Positions 1 through 7,290 of a stretch of 10,948 nt of DNA are shown here, piece by piece (positions within the stretch are counted from its first letter, which is position 1; every line of letters begins with the position of its first letter). The notes under the pieces are model-generated. The model had not been told where the DNA came from. It saw only the letters and a list, made by a program, of their open reading frames with translations, and searched no databases. A program made the translations under genes and the position numbers. The DNA comes from Saprospiraceae bacterium (lineage in GTDB: Bacteria; Bacteroidota; Bacteroidia; Chitinophagales; Saprospiraceae): contig JADJWN010000024.1 of the NCBI GenBank assembly GCA_016716335.1, positions 1 through 10,948 on the forward strand, given 5' to 3'.

Positions 1-240
1 CTACCTCAGATTGAATATCCCAGAAGTGCCAGATGCTGATACATCCACTGATAGCTGACAAAGATAATCGTAAGCCCCAGCACATCGCCCAAGGGTATTG
101 GTCATACCGGAGCTGAGACTAGAGATGGTGTCCATGATCCGGTTGGTGCCGGATATGCATGGTAACCTGTGCCCATTCTGTCAAATCAACAGCAGAAAGA
201 TGGGAATGGCATAATTCAGAACCTGTTTATAGGCTTCCAT
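1..240 (-). CDS. Sterol desaturase / fatty acid hydroxylase family protein, N-terminal part (frame-disrupted, cut by window edge)
   Basis: Read on the minus strand, this begins with ATG at 240 and runs off the left edge, so only about 80 N-terminal residues are present. The visible pieces are MEAYKQVLNYAIPIFLLLI (a first membrane segment), then MDTISSLSSGMTNTL, then LTIIFVSYQWMYQHLALL (a second membrane segment), each in a different frame. This order matches the N-terminus of Bacteroidota sterol desaturase-family proteins, which are membrane di-iron enzymes. The histidine clusters that bind iron lie further on and are outside the window, so activity cannot be judged. It starts 7 nt after the stop of the upstream esterase and is probably cotranscribed with it. 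The family call rests on remembered similarity of a short stretch. Confidence 0.6.
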
Positions 241-247
241 ACAAATT

Positions 248-1398
248 TCAGATTTTTATTAATTTGATTGTTTTTGAAGGGTGATTATTCTCAATCTATA
301 GATAATAGATGCTAGCTTTCCAATGAAAGATTCAAAGTTTTTCATGTAAATCAGTTTCTGTATCACCTTGCAGTATCAACCGACCATAGCTGTCCCAAAT
401 CCTTATCCCCGTTCTTTCCGGCACACCGGTCAAAGTTGCAAAATGATAGCGGGATTGGGAAAGGCACGGATCAAATAATGAGGAGCTTCCTGCATATCCG
501 CCACATCGGAGACATCCTGCAATCGGAACTTTCTGAAAAATTTCCATATCTCCCAGACTTGCGTTGATGTGCTCTGTTTACCACTCCGTTATTGACTACT
601 GTACCCGGCCAGAGTATGTCCGCCGCCATTGATTTTTATAAAAGAACTTCGGCATCTTCATCACAATCAGTATAGCTTATAAGTTTCAGCAGTGCTGTTG
701 TCCGTCATATTGATATCAGGAAATGCAAAAAATCCTTATTCTTCACTGCACACAGTTATGCTCTACCCAAAACCTCACCACCTGCTCTATCGGCAGGTTG
801 GTGGCACTACCATTATACAGCACCACATCATCTGCGGTACCGTGGACAGCCATGACAGGTACGGGCCTGCCGGGATTGCAGGACATCAGCCTGCCAGGAG
901 CCACAGAGCCGGTGACAGAGGCTACCGCAGCTATTTTTATTGCTCCAGTTCGCACGCCCGTCTGAAGCTCGCAAATCCACCAAATTCGACATACCGCAGG
1001 CATAAATGCGGCGGGTATCCAAAGTGTACTTACTCACCGGGTCGTCAATCAATGCACTGATAAAACCCATCATCCGCAGTACTGCCAAAGGTCCAGCCTA
1101 CATTCCAGGAGTAGCTACACCATTGGGATAACTTACTGCAAATCGGGCCGTGTCTGCCACGGCAATCCCGCCTGAATACAACTCCTGCTGGGTGGCATTG
1201 GAGGGGTAAAGCCATGTAGATTAGAATACTAAGGGGTATGGACTGCTGGAGTGTTGTGATCGGCCGGTAATCTCAACCGGTAACTTCTGTTGAGACGCTT
1301 TGTATTTAGACCACCGCACTGTAATGGTCTGCTGAGCATCGGCAGATACACCCGATAATATGAAAAGCAATATTACCCAGCGAAATCCTGTGTGACAA
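248..1398 (-). CDS. Secreted PHB depolymerase-like esterase (LpqC type) with C-terminal T9SS sorting domain, frame-disrupted
   Basis: This is an alpha/beta-hydrolase of the extracellular poly(3-hydroxybutyrate) depolymerase / feruloyl esterase type, about 383 codons over several frames. From the N-terminus one sees a signal peptide (VILLFILSGVSADAQQ, about 1370-1325), an oxyanion-region LHGF, TARFAVSYPNGVATPG, and DTRRIYACGMSN, the nucleophile elbow (expected GxSxG; the frame breaks right after GMSN). Further on come VPVMAVHGTADDVVLYNG with the catalytic Asp, and INGGGHTWPG with the catalytic His near 605-635. The end, GIRIWDSYGRLILQG at 370-420 followed by IYYL and SKTIKLIKI in another frame, is a T9SS type A sorting domain. 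No ATG fits the start. TTG at 1398 gives a short positively charged n-region (SHRISLG) and is my choice. The sterol desaturase follows at once. Export across the outer membrane is inferred. The polymer versus small-ester substrate cannot be decided. Confidence 0.8.
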
Positions 1399-1632
1399 TA
1401 CCCTATCGCGGTTATCTATTTTTGACCTTGTAAAAATAATGCAAATAATCGGCAATCAAAGGACGAAATGAGCGGGATTATCCGAAATAATTTATTCTGA
1501 TGATTTCAAAAACTGCGTATGTTTATTGTGTGCAGTTGAATACCCAATTTGGCGGGAAATAAAATACTTAGAACATCATTTGTAAAATTCCTGAATATTC
1601 CTTTATTTTTCCGACCGGATAACAATATAGGA
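1399..1632. promoter_or_regulatory. Divergent intergenic region between the esterase and glutaminase
   Basis: This 234-bp AT-rich stretch separates two divergently transcribed genes, so it must carry promoters for both. I looked for the Bacteroidota pattern (TTG around -33 and TAnnTTTG around -7) on both strands and found only partial matches, none good enough to place. An open frame running into glutaminase from 1549 exists, but it lacks protein-like sequence before 1633. Confidence 0.4.
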
Positions 1633-2562
1633 ATGCAAACGCAAGAATTCGCGGATATTTTACAGGAGATTTACAACAAGGTGAAAGGTACCGATGTAAA
1701 AGGCAGTGTGGCTGACTACATTCCGGAACTCGCCCGTGTAGCCCCGGCAAATACGGCATCTGTCTGTGCACCTCTTCCGGTCAGGAATATGGCATTGGTG
1801 ACCTGGAGAAAATTACTTTCCATTCAGAGTATATCGAAAATATTTGCTACCAACGCTGGCCTTTGCTCACGTCGGGGATCAGCTCTGGACACGAGTGGGT
1901 ATGGAACCATCCGGCACAGCTTTTAATTCATTGATTCAACTGGAGTATGAGCGTCAGCGTCCTCGAAATCCGCTTATAAATGCGGGGGCAATCGTAGTTG
2001 CTGACATTCTGAAGGACATCTACAAACATCCAAAAGATGAATTTCTGAAAATTGTACAACTGCTGAGCGGCAATCCGTCCGCTATTATGATCAGAAGAAA
2101 GTGGCACTCAAGAAAACAGACAGGATACAGGAATATGGCTTTGGGGTATTTTTATCAAAAGCTATGGAAACTTAAAAAATGAGGTGTATGAAGTGCTGGA
2201 CCTGTACTTTTATATGTGTTCTTTGAGTATGACTTGCAGGATCTGGCTATGGCAGGACGGATATTTGTACACACCATGGCATAATACCGGGTACTGATAT
2301 TCAGATGCTGACATCCTTGAGGACTAAGAGACTGGAATGCGCAGTACAGACCTGCGGATTTTATGATGAAGCCGGAGAATTTACCTTCAGGGTAGGTCTG
2401 CCGGGCAAAAAGCGGAGTCGGCGGTGGGATACTTGCCATACACCCCCAACAATACAGTGTGGCGGTCTGGAGCCCACCACCTCAATCCTAAAATTCACAA
2501 TAAAAAAGAGATACGAAACGCTGGAATTATTGACAACTTATTCGGGTTCATCCATTTTCTGA
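1633..2562 (+). CDS. glsA: Glutaminase A (L-glutamine to L-glutamate and ammonia), frame-disrupted
   Basis: This serine-dependent, beta-lactamase-fold glutaminase hydrolyses glutamine to glutamate and ammonia in the cytoplasm. The span of 930 bp equals about 310 codons, the normal family length. Segments in order: MQTQEFADILQEIYNKV and VADYIPELARV, then YGICLCTSSGQEYGIGDLEK, then SIQSISK with nucleophile Ser (1828-1830) and general-base Lys (1837-1839). Next come VGDQLWTRVGMEPSGTAFNS, RPRNPLINAGAIVVADIL, YRNMALGYF, NEVYEVLDLYFYMCSLSMTC and DLAMAGRIFV. The end shows CGFYDEAGEFTFRVGLPGK, SGVGGGILAIHP, YSVAVWSPP and ETLELLTTYSGSSIF with stop at 2560-2562. The frame changes about nine times, yet every family block is present and in order. 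ATG at 1633 is chosen because the family-like sequence begins there. The BASS transporter follows after 14 nt, suggesting an operon. Confidence 0.9.
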
Positions 2563-2576
2563 GGTAAAGATTTGTC

Positions 2577-3553
2577 ATGCAAACATTAGATCAGGCTATA
2601 GTACATTTTAATGAAAACAGATACTCCTGCTGAACATATGTCTGGGTTTTCTGATGTTCAGTGTGGCGCTTGATCTGAAGATATCCGAGTTCAGGGAGGT
2701 GAGCAGAAATCTGAAAGAATATTACCACAGGTTTTGATTGCTCAGTAGGTTTTGCTGCCATTAGTGGCCCTTCTATTAATTTGCTGTCAGACCACAGGAA
2801 AGTATAGCATTAGGAATGATCTTAGTTGCAGCCTGCCCAGGAGGAAGTATAAACTATGCTGTACTGCATTTACGAGGCCAACACCTGGCTTTCCGTTATC
2901 CTGACTACCTTTCTACTATTTTGTGTCATCAGTACCCCCTTTGATATTTAAGGGTATGTTTTCATTTCTTTTGCAAAGGCCCTACAGCGATGGTAAGCCA
3001 GTTTGAAATCAGCTTTTATGATATGGCCGGGAGCCATTTTTCGGCTGCTGGTGGTACCGCCCCTCCTGGGTATGGCGATAGACAGAATGTTATCCTGATA
3101 TAACCCAAAAATAAAAATCCATATAAGGAGATTGAGCATGCCAGTTTTATAAGTTTTGTATTTGCCGGCATCTACAACAATCTGGATAATATCGGAAAGT
3201 ATGTACATCTGGATTTCTGGATAGTGCTGATTCTATAACAGTTTTGCTCTGTTTACAGGATGTAGTTTTGCTTCTGTTACTGGCAGACCTGTGAAGGACG
3301 AGAAGAGCCATAACCATCGAAACCGGCATTCAAAACTCAGGGCTGGCTTTGATGCACAAATCTTCAATTTTTTAATGGCCTCGGTGGTATGGCACTCATT
3401 GCAGCGTGGTGGAGTATATGGCATCTGATTTCGGCACTTGCGTTGGCGAGTTACTGGAAGGTCAGGGATGTAAAATTGCCACATAAATATCCAGGGTTTG
3501 CTTTAAAAGCCAAATATTGTCGTTATAAATACAAATCTCAAAGGAATAAATAA
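2577..3553 (+). CDS. Bile acid:sodium symporter (BASS) family transporter, frame-disrupted
   Basis: This is a polytopic inner-membrane transporter of the BASS / SBF-like family, which moves organic anions such as bile acids or keto acids with sodium. The span equals about 325 codons, normal for the family. Visible blocks in changing frames: MQTLDQAIVHFNEN at the start, LGFLMFSVALDLKISEFREV (first core helix), SIALGMILVAACPGGSI followed by NYAV (the conserved proline/glycine-rich unwound-helix motif near 2805-2860), LLVVPPLLGMAI, LDNIGKYVHLDFW, and TIETGIQNSGLAL near 3317-3353, the second signature motif. The end reads LPHKYPGFALKAK with stop TAA at 3551-3553. It follows glutaminase by 14 nt. 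The substrate cannot be predicted; coupling to glutamine metabolism is only a positional suggestion. Confidence 0.82.
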
Positions 3554-3750
3554 AAAACAAATCAACTCTTTGTCAGAATGAGAGAAGAAAATGATTATTT
3601 TTGAATCATATGCAGATTTATCCTGTTGTCAAGGGGTAAAAATTATTAAGCAAGCAGGTGGTGAAAGTGGATTGATGATGGGGAGAAGTATGAAGAGCGG
3701 GTTCAACCAGTTTGTATATTGCATCTCCGGCCGCGAGCCGTGAGGATATG
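3554..3750. other. Gene-free stretch before the repeat array
   Basis: No protein-like sequence is seen on either strand between the transporter stop and the first repeat. It holds one small AT-rich inverted repeat (3591-3609, listed separately) and, near 3729-3741, a GC-rich CGGC...GCCG inverted repeat that could be the remnant of another palindromic unit. Confidence 0.5.
3591..3609 (+). terminator. Possible weak hairpin downstream of the BASS gene
   Basis: ATGATT at 3591-3596 and AATCAT at 3604-3609 form a perfect 6-bp inverted repeat around a 7-nt loop, 37 nt after the transporter stop codon. It is AT-rich and is not followed by a clear U-tract, so it is only a weak terminator candidate and could be chance. 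Confidence 0.2.
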
Positions 3751-4017
3751 GAATCGTAGCGTGGACGCTACGACTAACATGGGTAAATATAGAATCCCCG
3801 CGAGGACGCGCTACTATTAGCATGGGCATGGATTGGAATCGTAGCGTGGACGCTACGACTAACATTGATCGTACCATGGACGATACATTAATAATTGCTT
3901 TCTCCTGCTGGAAACTGGAACGATATCGAATCGTAGCGTGGACGCTACGACTAACATATTAAATATAGAATCGTAGCGTGGACGCTACGATTAACATCGA
4001 GACGCCACGATTAACAT
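3751..4017. repeat. Array of about seven 30-nt palindromic intergenic repeats
   Basis: The unit is GAA, arm TCGTAGCGT, centre GG, arm ACGCTACGA, tail CTAACAT. Each arm is the exact reverse complement of the other, so every unit can form a 9-bp hairpin in DNA or RNA. Copies: 3751-3780, 3836-3865 and 3928-3957 are identical; 3968-3997 has one change (tail TTAACAT). 3792-3823 and 3866-3895 are divergent; 3998-4017 is only the right-hand 20 nt. Start-to-start spacing is mostly 40-44 nt, with an abutting copy at 3866 and a longer gap after it. Separators of 10-13 nt are AT-rich and differ from each other. The tail gives the unit a direction. The design resembles REP-type or other small interspersed palindromic elements; no transposase is nearby. 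Function is unknown. No further copy was seen in this window. Confidence 0.92.
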
Positions 4018-4087
4018 CGCCAACGAGGTAACAGGTGCTATGGCTGACTCAGGTAAAAATTGTAGTTTTACCCAAATTTTGTGGGGG
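4018..4087. other. Short gene-free stretch after the repeat array, upstream of the methyltransferase
   Basis: Seventy bases with no coding signal lie between the last partial repeat and the methyltransferase start. A run of five G at 4083-4087 directly abuts the chosen ATG; it is too close to act as a normal ribosome-binding site. No clear promoter was recognised. Confidence 0.4.
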
Positions 4088-4870
4088 ATGTGGGTTTAGA
4101 TTAAATCATTTCTGCGGTTCTATAAAGAAGCATGCACAGTATATAATATACAGTCTACCTTCTGTATGATTTTGTAAATAATGTACTGGATACAAGCAGA
4201 GAATACTATGTATTTAAAAGTTTGGAGACTCTGGTAAGATAATCGTAAGTCCGGAGAAAGCGATTCTTCTGAAGATTATGGGGCAGGCTCTGCTATGGGC
4301 ACTATAGAAGCAAACAATCCCTCTTGACAAAATCGTCCGTACAGCAGTATCCAACCACGACAAATGCAGAACTGTTATTTTAATCTGGTGAATTTTACCC
4401 GGGCAAAAAAATACTTGAACTAGGCACTTCTGCCGGACTGTCTTCTGCCTATCTCCGCTTGCGGATTCCAATGCCGAAGTGCTGACACTTGAAGGAAACC
4501 GGAATTTGGCAGATGTTGCTTCGTGGTATCACGCTAAAGCAGGGGTTGAACAATATCAGGTTTTGCCAGGCAGGTTTGAAGAAAATTTAAACCTTGCGCT
4601 TCAGAGTCTGGGTAGTGTGGACATTGCATATCTGGATGGTAATCATCGATATGACAGCACCGTTAATATTTTCAGGAGATACTGAGATACTGCCATCCTA
4701 ACAGTGTAATGGTAGTAGATGACATTTACTGGTCGGCAGAAATGACAAAGCCTGGCAATGGATCAAAAATGTCCTTAGGTAGTCTCACCGTTGACATATT
4801 TGATATGGGATTTGTATTTCTGAATCCGGACTTAGAAGAAAAATATCTGTCTTATACCCTATATTTATAA
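4088..4870 (+). CDS. Class I SAM-dependent O-methyltransferase-like protein, frame-disrupted
   Basis: This is a Rossmann-fold SAM-dependent methyltransferase of a roughly 250-residue type I associate with Bacteroidota; its acceptor is unknown. The N-terminal family block is spread over three frames (SFLRFY, YNIQS, then EYYVFKSLETL), followed by SPEKAILLKI. SAM-binding motif I, ILELGTSAGL, lies at 4411-4440 and continues SSAYLRL. The acidic ribose-binding residue is in EVLTLEGN near 4477-4500. Further on are VDIAYLDGNHRYDSTVNIF near 4618-4670 and SVMVVDDIYWSAEMTKAW near 4704-4750, the position where metal-dependent O-methyltransferases carry acidic ligands. The end DIFDMGFVFLNPDLEEKYLS runs to stop TAA 4868-4870. 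ATG at 4088 is chosen because the family block starts just after it, although an in-frame TAG follows within four codons. At least six frame changes are needed. The catalytic class is clear; a metal-dependent mechanism is inference. Confidence 0.75.
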
Positions 4871-4958
4871 ACCCCGGAAAATCGGATTGTTTGGAAAGTA
4901 AACACCCTTACTCTGCACTTGCACGCACCTTGGTTAAAAAGATTCCCTTCCGGTTGCT

Positions 4959-4966
4959 TATTTTTG
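4959..4966 (+). promoter_or_regulatory. Candidate Bacteroidota -7 element upstream of the barrel protein
   Basis: TATTTTTG fits the Bacteroidota -7 consensus TAnnTTTG and lies 48 nt upstream of the barrel-protein ATG, inside the 143-bp gap after the methyltransferase. A TTG lies upstream at 4930-4932, but the spacing to it (about 26 nt) is longer than usual, so the match may be chance. If real, it would drive the barrel, helicase and DUF486 genes as one unit. Confidence 0.28.
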
Positions 4967-5013
4967 AACCTGTCGGCATAATATGGAGTTTTGTTTTGAA
5001 AAATACCGCATTT

Positions 5014-5620
5014 ATGAGTCCTCATAATAATTATCGCTACCTGGTCCTGCTTATTATTTTAGGTGCGGGACAGGTCTTGTCCGGACAGTTTGGCCTACGA
5101 CTGAAATACAATGATGCCAGATTCAGCAACTGGGAAAATGCATCGCAGTAATTCTAACGTCAATAATTCCCCATACAGTCCGATGTACGAGATCGGGGCA
5201 GACTATTGGTTCAGACTGAAAAAGAAAAGAATAGAATTTATGCCTGAGCTATCCCATGCTATGGCAAAACCAATTAAGAGACCACATCTGGATGCAATGA
5301 AACACAGTTCCATCAATTTAACCCATACTCACATTTATGCACTGGATCATGGACAATGACTGCAACTGTCCCACTTTTCCAAACAAGGGCCCGGCATCAA
5401 CAAAGGATTCTTTTTCATTTTACTCGGGCGTCAGTTGGCATGCAGAGGCTGTACTCGAGACCTGAATCTTCTGTACTCCCTGAAAAACAAGAGCAATGCG
5501 AATGATTTATTGATTAACGGCAGCAGCCCCGGCGATGTACAGGTCAATCCACACATGCTGCAGATTTCGCTCAGACTGGGATTTCGTCCGGATTACAATA
5601 AAAGATCATACAGGAGATAA
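5014..5620 (+). CDS. Outer-membrane beta-barrel-like protein with signal peptide, frame-disrupted
   Basis: About 200 residues starting with a clear Sec signal peptide, MSPHNNYRYLVLLIILGAG followed by QVLSG, then QFGLRLKYNDARFSNWE. Further blocks are YSPMYEIGADYWFRLKKKRI, EFMPELSHAM, YSHIYAL near 5325-5345 (rejoined across frames), CPTFSKQGPGINKGFFF and VSWHAEAVLE. The last block is MLQISLRLGFRPDYNKRS with stop TAA 5618-5620. Alternating polar and aromatic strands such as YEIGADYWFRL and LQISLRLGF fit a small outer-membrane barrel; I do not recognise a named family. Upstream open sequence from 4891 does not look like protein, so ATG at 5014 is preferred because it gives the signal peptide directly. 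The stop lies 7 nt before the helicase start, and the helicase ribosome-binding site overlaps the last codons. Confidence 0.6.
5612..5616 (+). promoter_or_regulatory. Shine-Dalgarno-like AGGAG for the helicase, inside the end of the barrel gene
   Basis: AGGAG at 5612-5616 lies 11 nt before GTG at 5628 and overlaps the final codons of the barrel gene. It decides the GTG start, since no ATG is available near the point where helicase family sequence begins. It is notable because Bacteroidota often lack a strong Shine-Dalgarno signal. Confidence 0.5.
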
Positions 5621-5627
5621 GCGTACT

Positions 5628-6905
5628 GTGAAAGAACCTCTCACACTCAGCCGGGAGTTTCAGGCTATTCTGCATCAGATGGAATACGGTGCAGATCATT
5701 TATTCATCACAGGTAAAGCAGGTACCGGCAAGTCCACCTTGCTGCAAATATTCCGAAATACCACCAAAAAAAGAGAGAGGATGGGTTTACCTCGCTCCTA
5801 CGGGCATTAGCACTTAATGTCAGAGGGCAGACTATACATTCCTTCCGGTTTTCCGCCGAGACTGATCATAGCTTCTGAAATTGAACGAAGGAAAAACTAC
5901 CGGATTTTCAGAATCCGGACAGTCTATCATTGATGAAATCTCTATGGTGAGGGCTGATCCATTGACAACATCCATATTTTCCTCCAGGTCAACCGCAGGA
6001 ATAAACTGCCTTTCGGAGGAGTGCAGATGGTGTTTTTCGGGGATATGTTTCAGTTACCACCCGTAGTGGCCAAACTTTCGAAAGGGAGATTTGCAACCAC
6101 CTATGCAAGTCCCTATTTCTTCGGCGCATATCATGCAGACTGTAAAATTTCTGATGATCGAACTTTATGAAGTGTACAGACAGGCAGAGAGAAAATTCAT
6201 CGTGGCTATTGGACAATATCCGGCAGAATCAATTAGATTATGACGACCTGATGGAAATCAACGAGATATATGCCTCTGCCGGAAAAATACGGATTACTAC
6301 ATCACACTCACGAGTCGCAATGATCTGGCCAATGCCATCAATAATGCCAAGTGTCTGCGATTCATGGTCCGGATATGAATACAAAGCTCCATCACGGCGA
6401 CTTCCAACCCCCAGCTTTTCCCCACCGAGCACCAGCTGATACTCGAAAGAAAGGGTTCTGAATGTTTGTGAGAAACGACCTGCAAAAGCTATAGTCAATG
6501 GCACTACCGGAAAAGTGAGCTTTGTGGATGGAGAGAAAATTCTGGTAAAATCCCGGATGAAATGTTACTGAGAAAGAAATCGAATAATACGACAGGACGG
6601 GAATACTCAAATATGAAAGGACCCCAATCACCCGACAGGATCATGACCAGGGTGACCGGAGTATTCACCCAATATCCACTGAACTGGCCTGGGCAATCAC
6701 TATCCACAAAAGTCAGGGCAAAACTTTTGACCGGGTGATTATAGATCTGGGCAGTGGTGCCTTTGAAGCCGGCCAGACCTATGTGGCCCTGAGCCGTTGC
6801 CGTACCCTCGAGGGTATCATACTCAAGAGGCCATTAAAACCCCGGGATATCATTGTGGATGAAAGAATCTGTGAGTTTTATGAACAAATCAGATATTTGT
6901 CCTGA
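5628..6905 (+). CDS. PIF1-family / RecD-like DNA helicase (SF1 AAA ATPase), frame-disrupted
   Basis: This ATP-dependent superfamily 1 DNA helicase has about 426 codons. Helicase motifs appear in order. Motif I / Walker A GKAGTGKST is at 5712-5738, preceded by LTLSREFQAILHQMEYGADH. Motif Ia is LAPTGI followed by LNVRGQTIHSF near 5795-5845. Motif II / Walker B IIDEISMV is at 5926-5949. Motif III FGDMFQLPPV is at 6036-6065. Then come IELYEVYRQAERKFI, YYITLTSRNDLANAINNAK, VNGTTGKVSFVDGEKILV and RIMTRVTGVFTQYP. Motif V TIHKSQGKTFDRVIIDLG is at 6699-6752 and motif VI TYVALSRCRTLEGIIL at about 6777-6824. The end reads DIIVDERICEFYEQIRYLS with stop TGA 6903-6905. PIF1-type helicases act in genome maintenance at forks, G-quadruplexes or R-loops; the role here is inferred from family. 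No C-terminal accessory domain is present. Many frame changes, all motifs intact. Confidence 0.9.
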
Positions 6906-6919
6906 ATTAATCAAAATCC

Positions 6920-7290
6920 ATGAAAGCATTTCTTACCATACTGCTGCTGATCATATCCAATATCTTTATGACATTGGCCTGGTACGGACATCTGAAATTA
7001 GCCGAATTCAAGTGGTTTGCAAAATTTGGCCTGTTCTCAAACACTGCTCAGCTGGGGCATAGCGCTCTTCGAATACACATCTTCCAGGTGCCTGCCAACA
7101 AAATCGGGTTTGCAGGGAATGGAGGCCCTACAATTTATGGCAACTGAAAGTTAACAGAAGTAATCACCAATTTGATAGTATTCCACAGCCTTCACGGTCC
7201 CGGTGATTCAAAACAGAACAATTCCGCACCAATCATCTGATCGGCTTTTTCTTTCTGGTACTTGCTGTGTATTTTATTTTCAAAAAATAA
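6920..7290 (+). CDS. DUF486 (DMT-like) small membrane protein, frame-disrupted
   Basis: A small integral membrane protein of the DUF486 family, about 115-120 residues with four membrane segments and a drug/metabolite-transporter-like fold; function is unknown. The first helix and loop are clean: MKAFLTILLLIISNIFMTLA followed by WYGHLKLAEFKWFAKFGLFS. The second helix is in another frame (LLSWGIALFEYT), followed by FQVPANKIGFAGNGGP, then LWQLKV, and finally FRTNHLIGFFFLVLAVYFIF with KK and stop TAA 7288-7290 (from 7220). WYGHLK and FQVPANKIG are blocks I recognise as characteristic of this family. It begins 14 nt after the helicase stop, consistent with cotranscription. Its stop codon directly abuts the stop codon of the convergent CoA-transferase gene. 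Confidence 0.85.

Noticed and set aside
692..1060. Plus-strand 122-codon ORF
   Set aside because: It is antisense to the esterase, whose catalytic motifs are readable on the minus strand; this frame shows no domain.
1549..1632. Glutaminase starting at TTG 1549
   Set aside because: The frame is open, but the translated sequence before 1633 does not resemble any glutaminase N-terminus; ATG 1633 starts the family-like sequence.
1633..2562. Programmed ribosomal frameshifting in glutaminase
   Set aside because: About nine shifts in both directions with no slippery site and stem-loop pattern are far beyond any known recoding.
3629..3877. Minus-strand 82-codon ORF across the first repeats
   Set aside because: Its coding sequence consists largely of the palindromic repeats and shows no domain.
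3751..4017. Repeat array as a CRISPR
   Set aside because: Separators are only 10-13 nt or absent, copies diverge strongly, units are perfect palindromes with near-zero loop, and no cas gene is nearby.
4214..4471. Minus-strand 85-codon ORF before methyltransferase motif
   Set aside because: The plus strand here encodes the methyltransferase SAM-binding motif ILELGTSAGL at 4411-4440; the minus frame is incidental.
4891..5013. N-terminal extension of the barrel protein from TTG 4891
   Set aside because: The upstream sequence is not protein-like and would bury the signal peptide that begins exactly at ATG 5014.
6238..6504. Minus-strand ORF opposite the helicase
   Set aside because: It is a shadow of the helicase reading frame; its sequence has no recognisable domain and the plus strand carries conserved helicase blocks.
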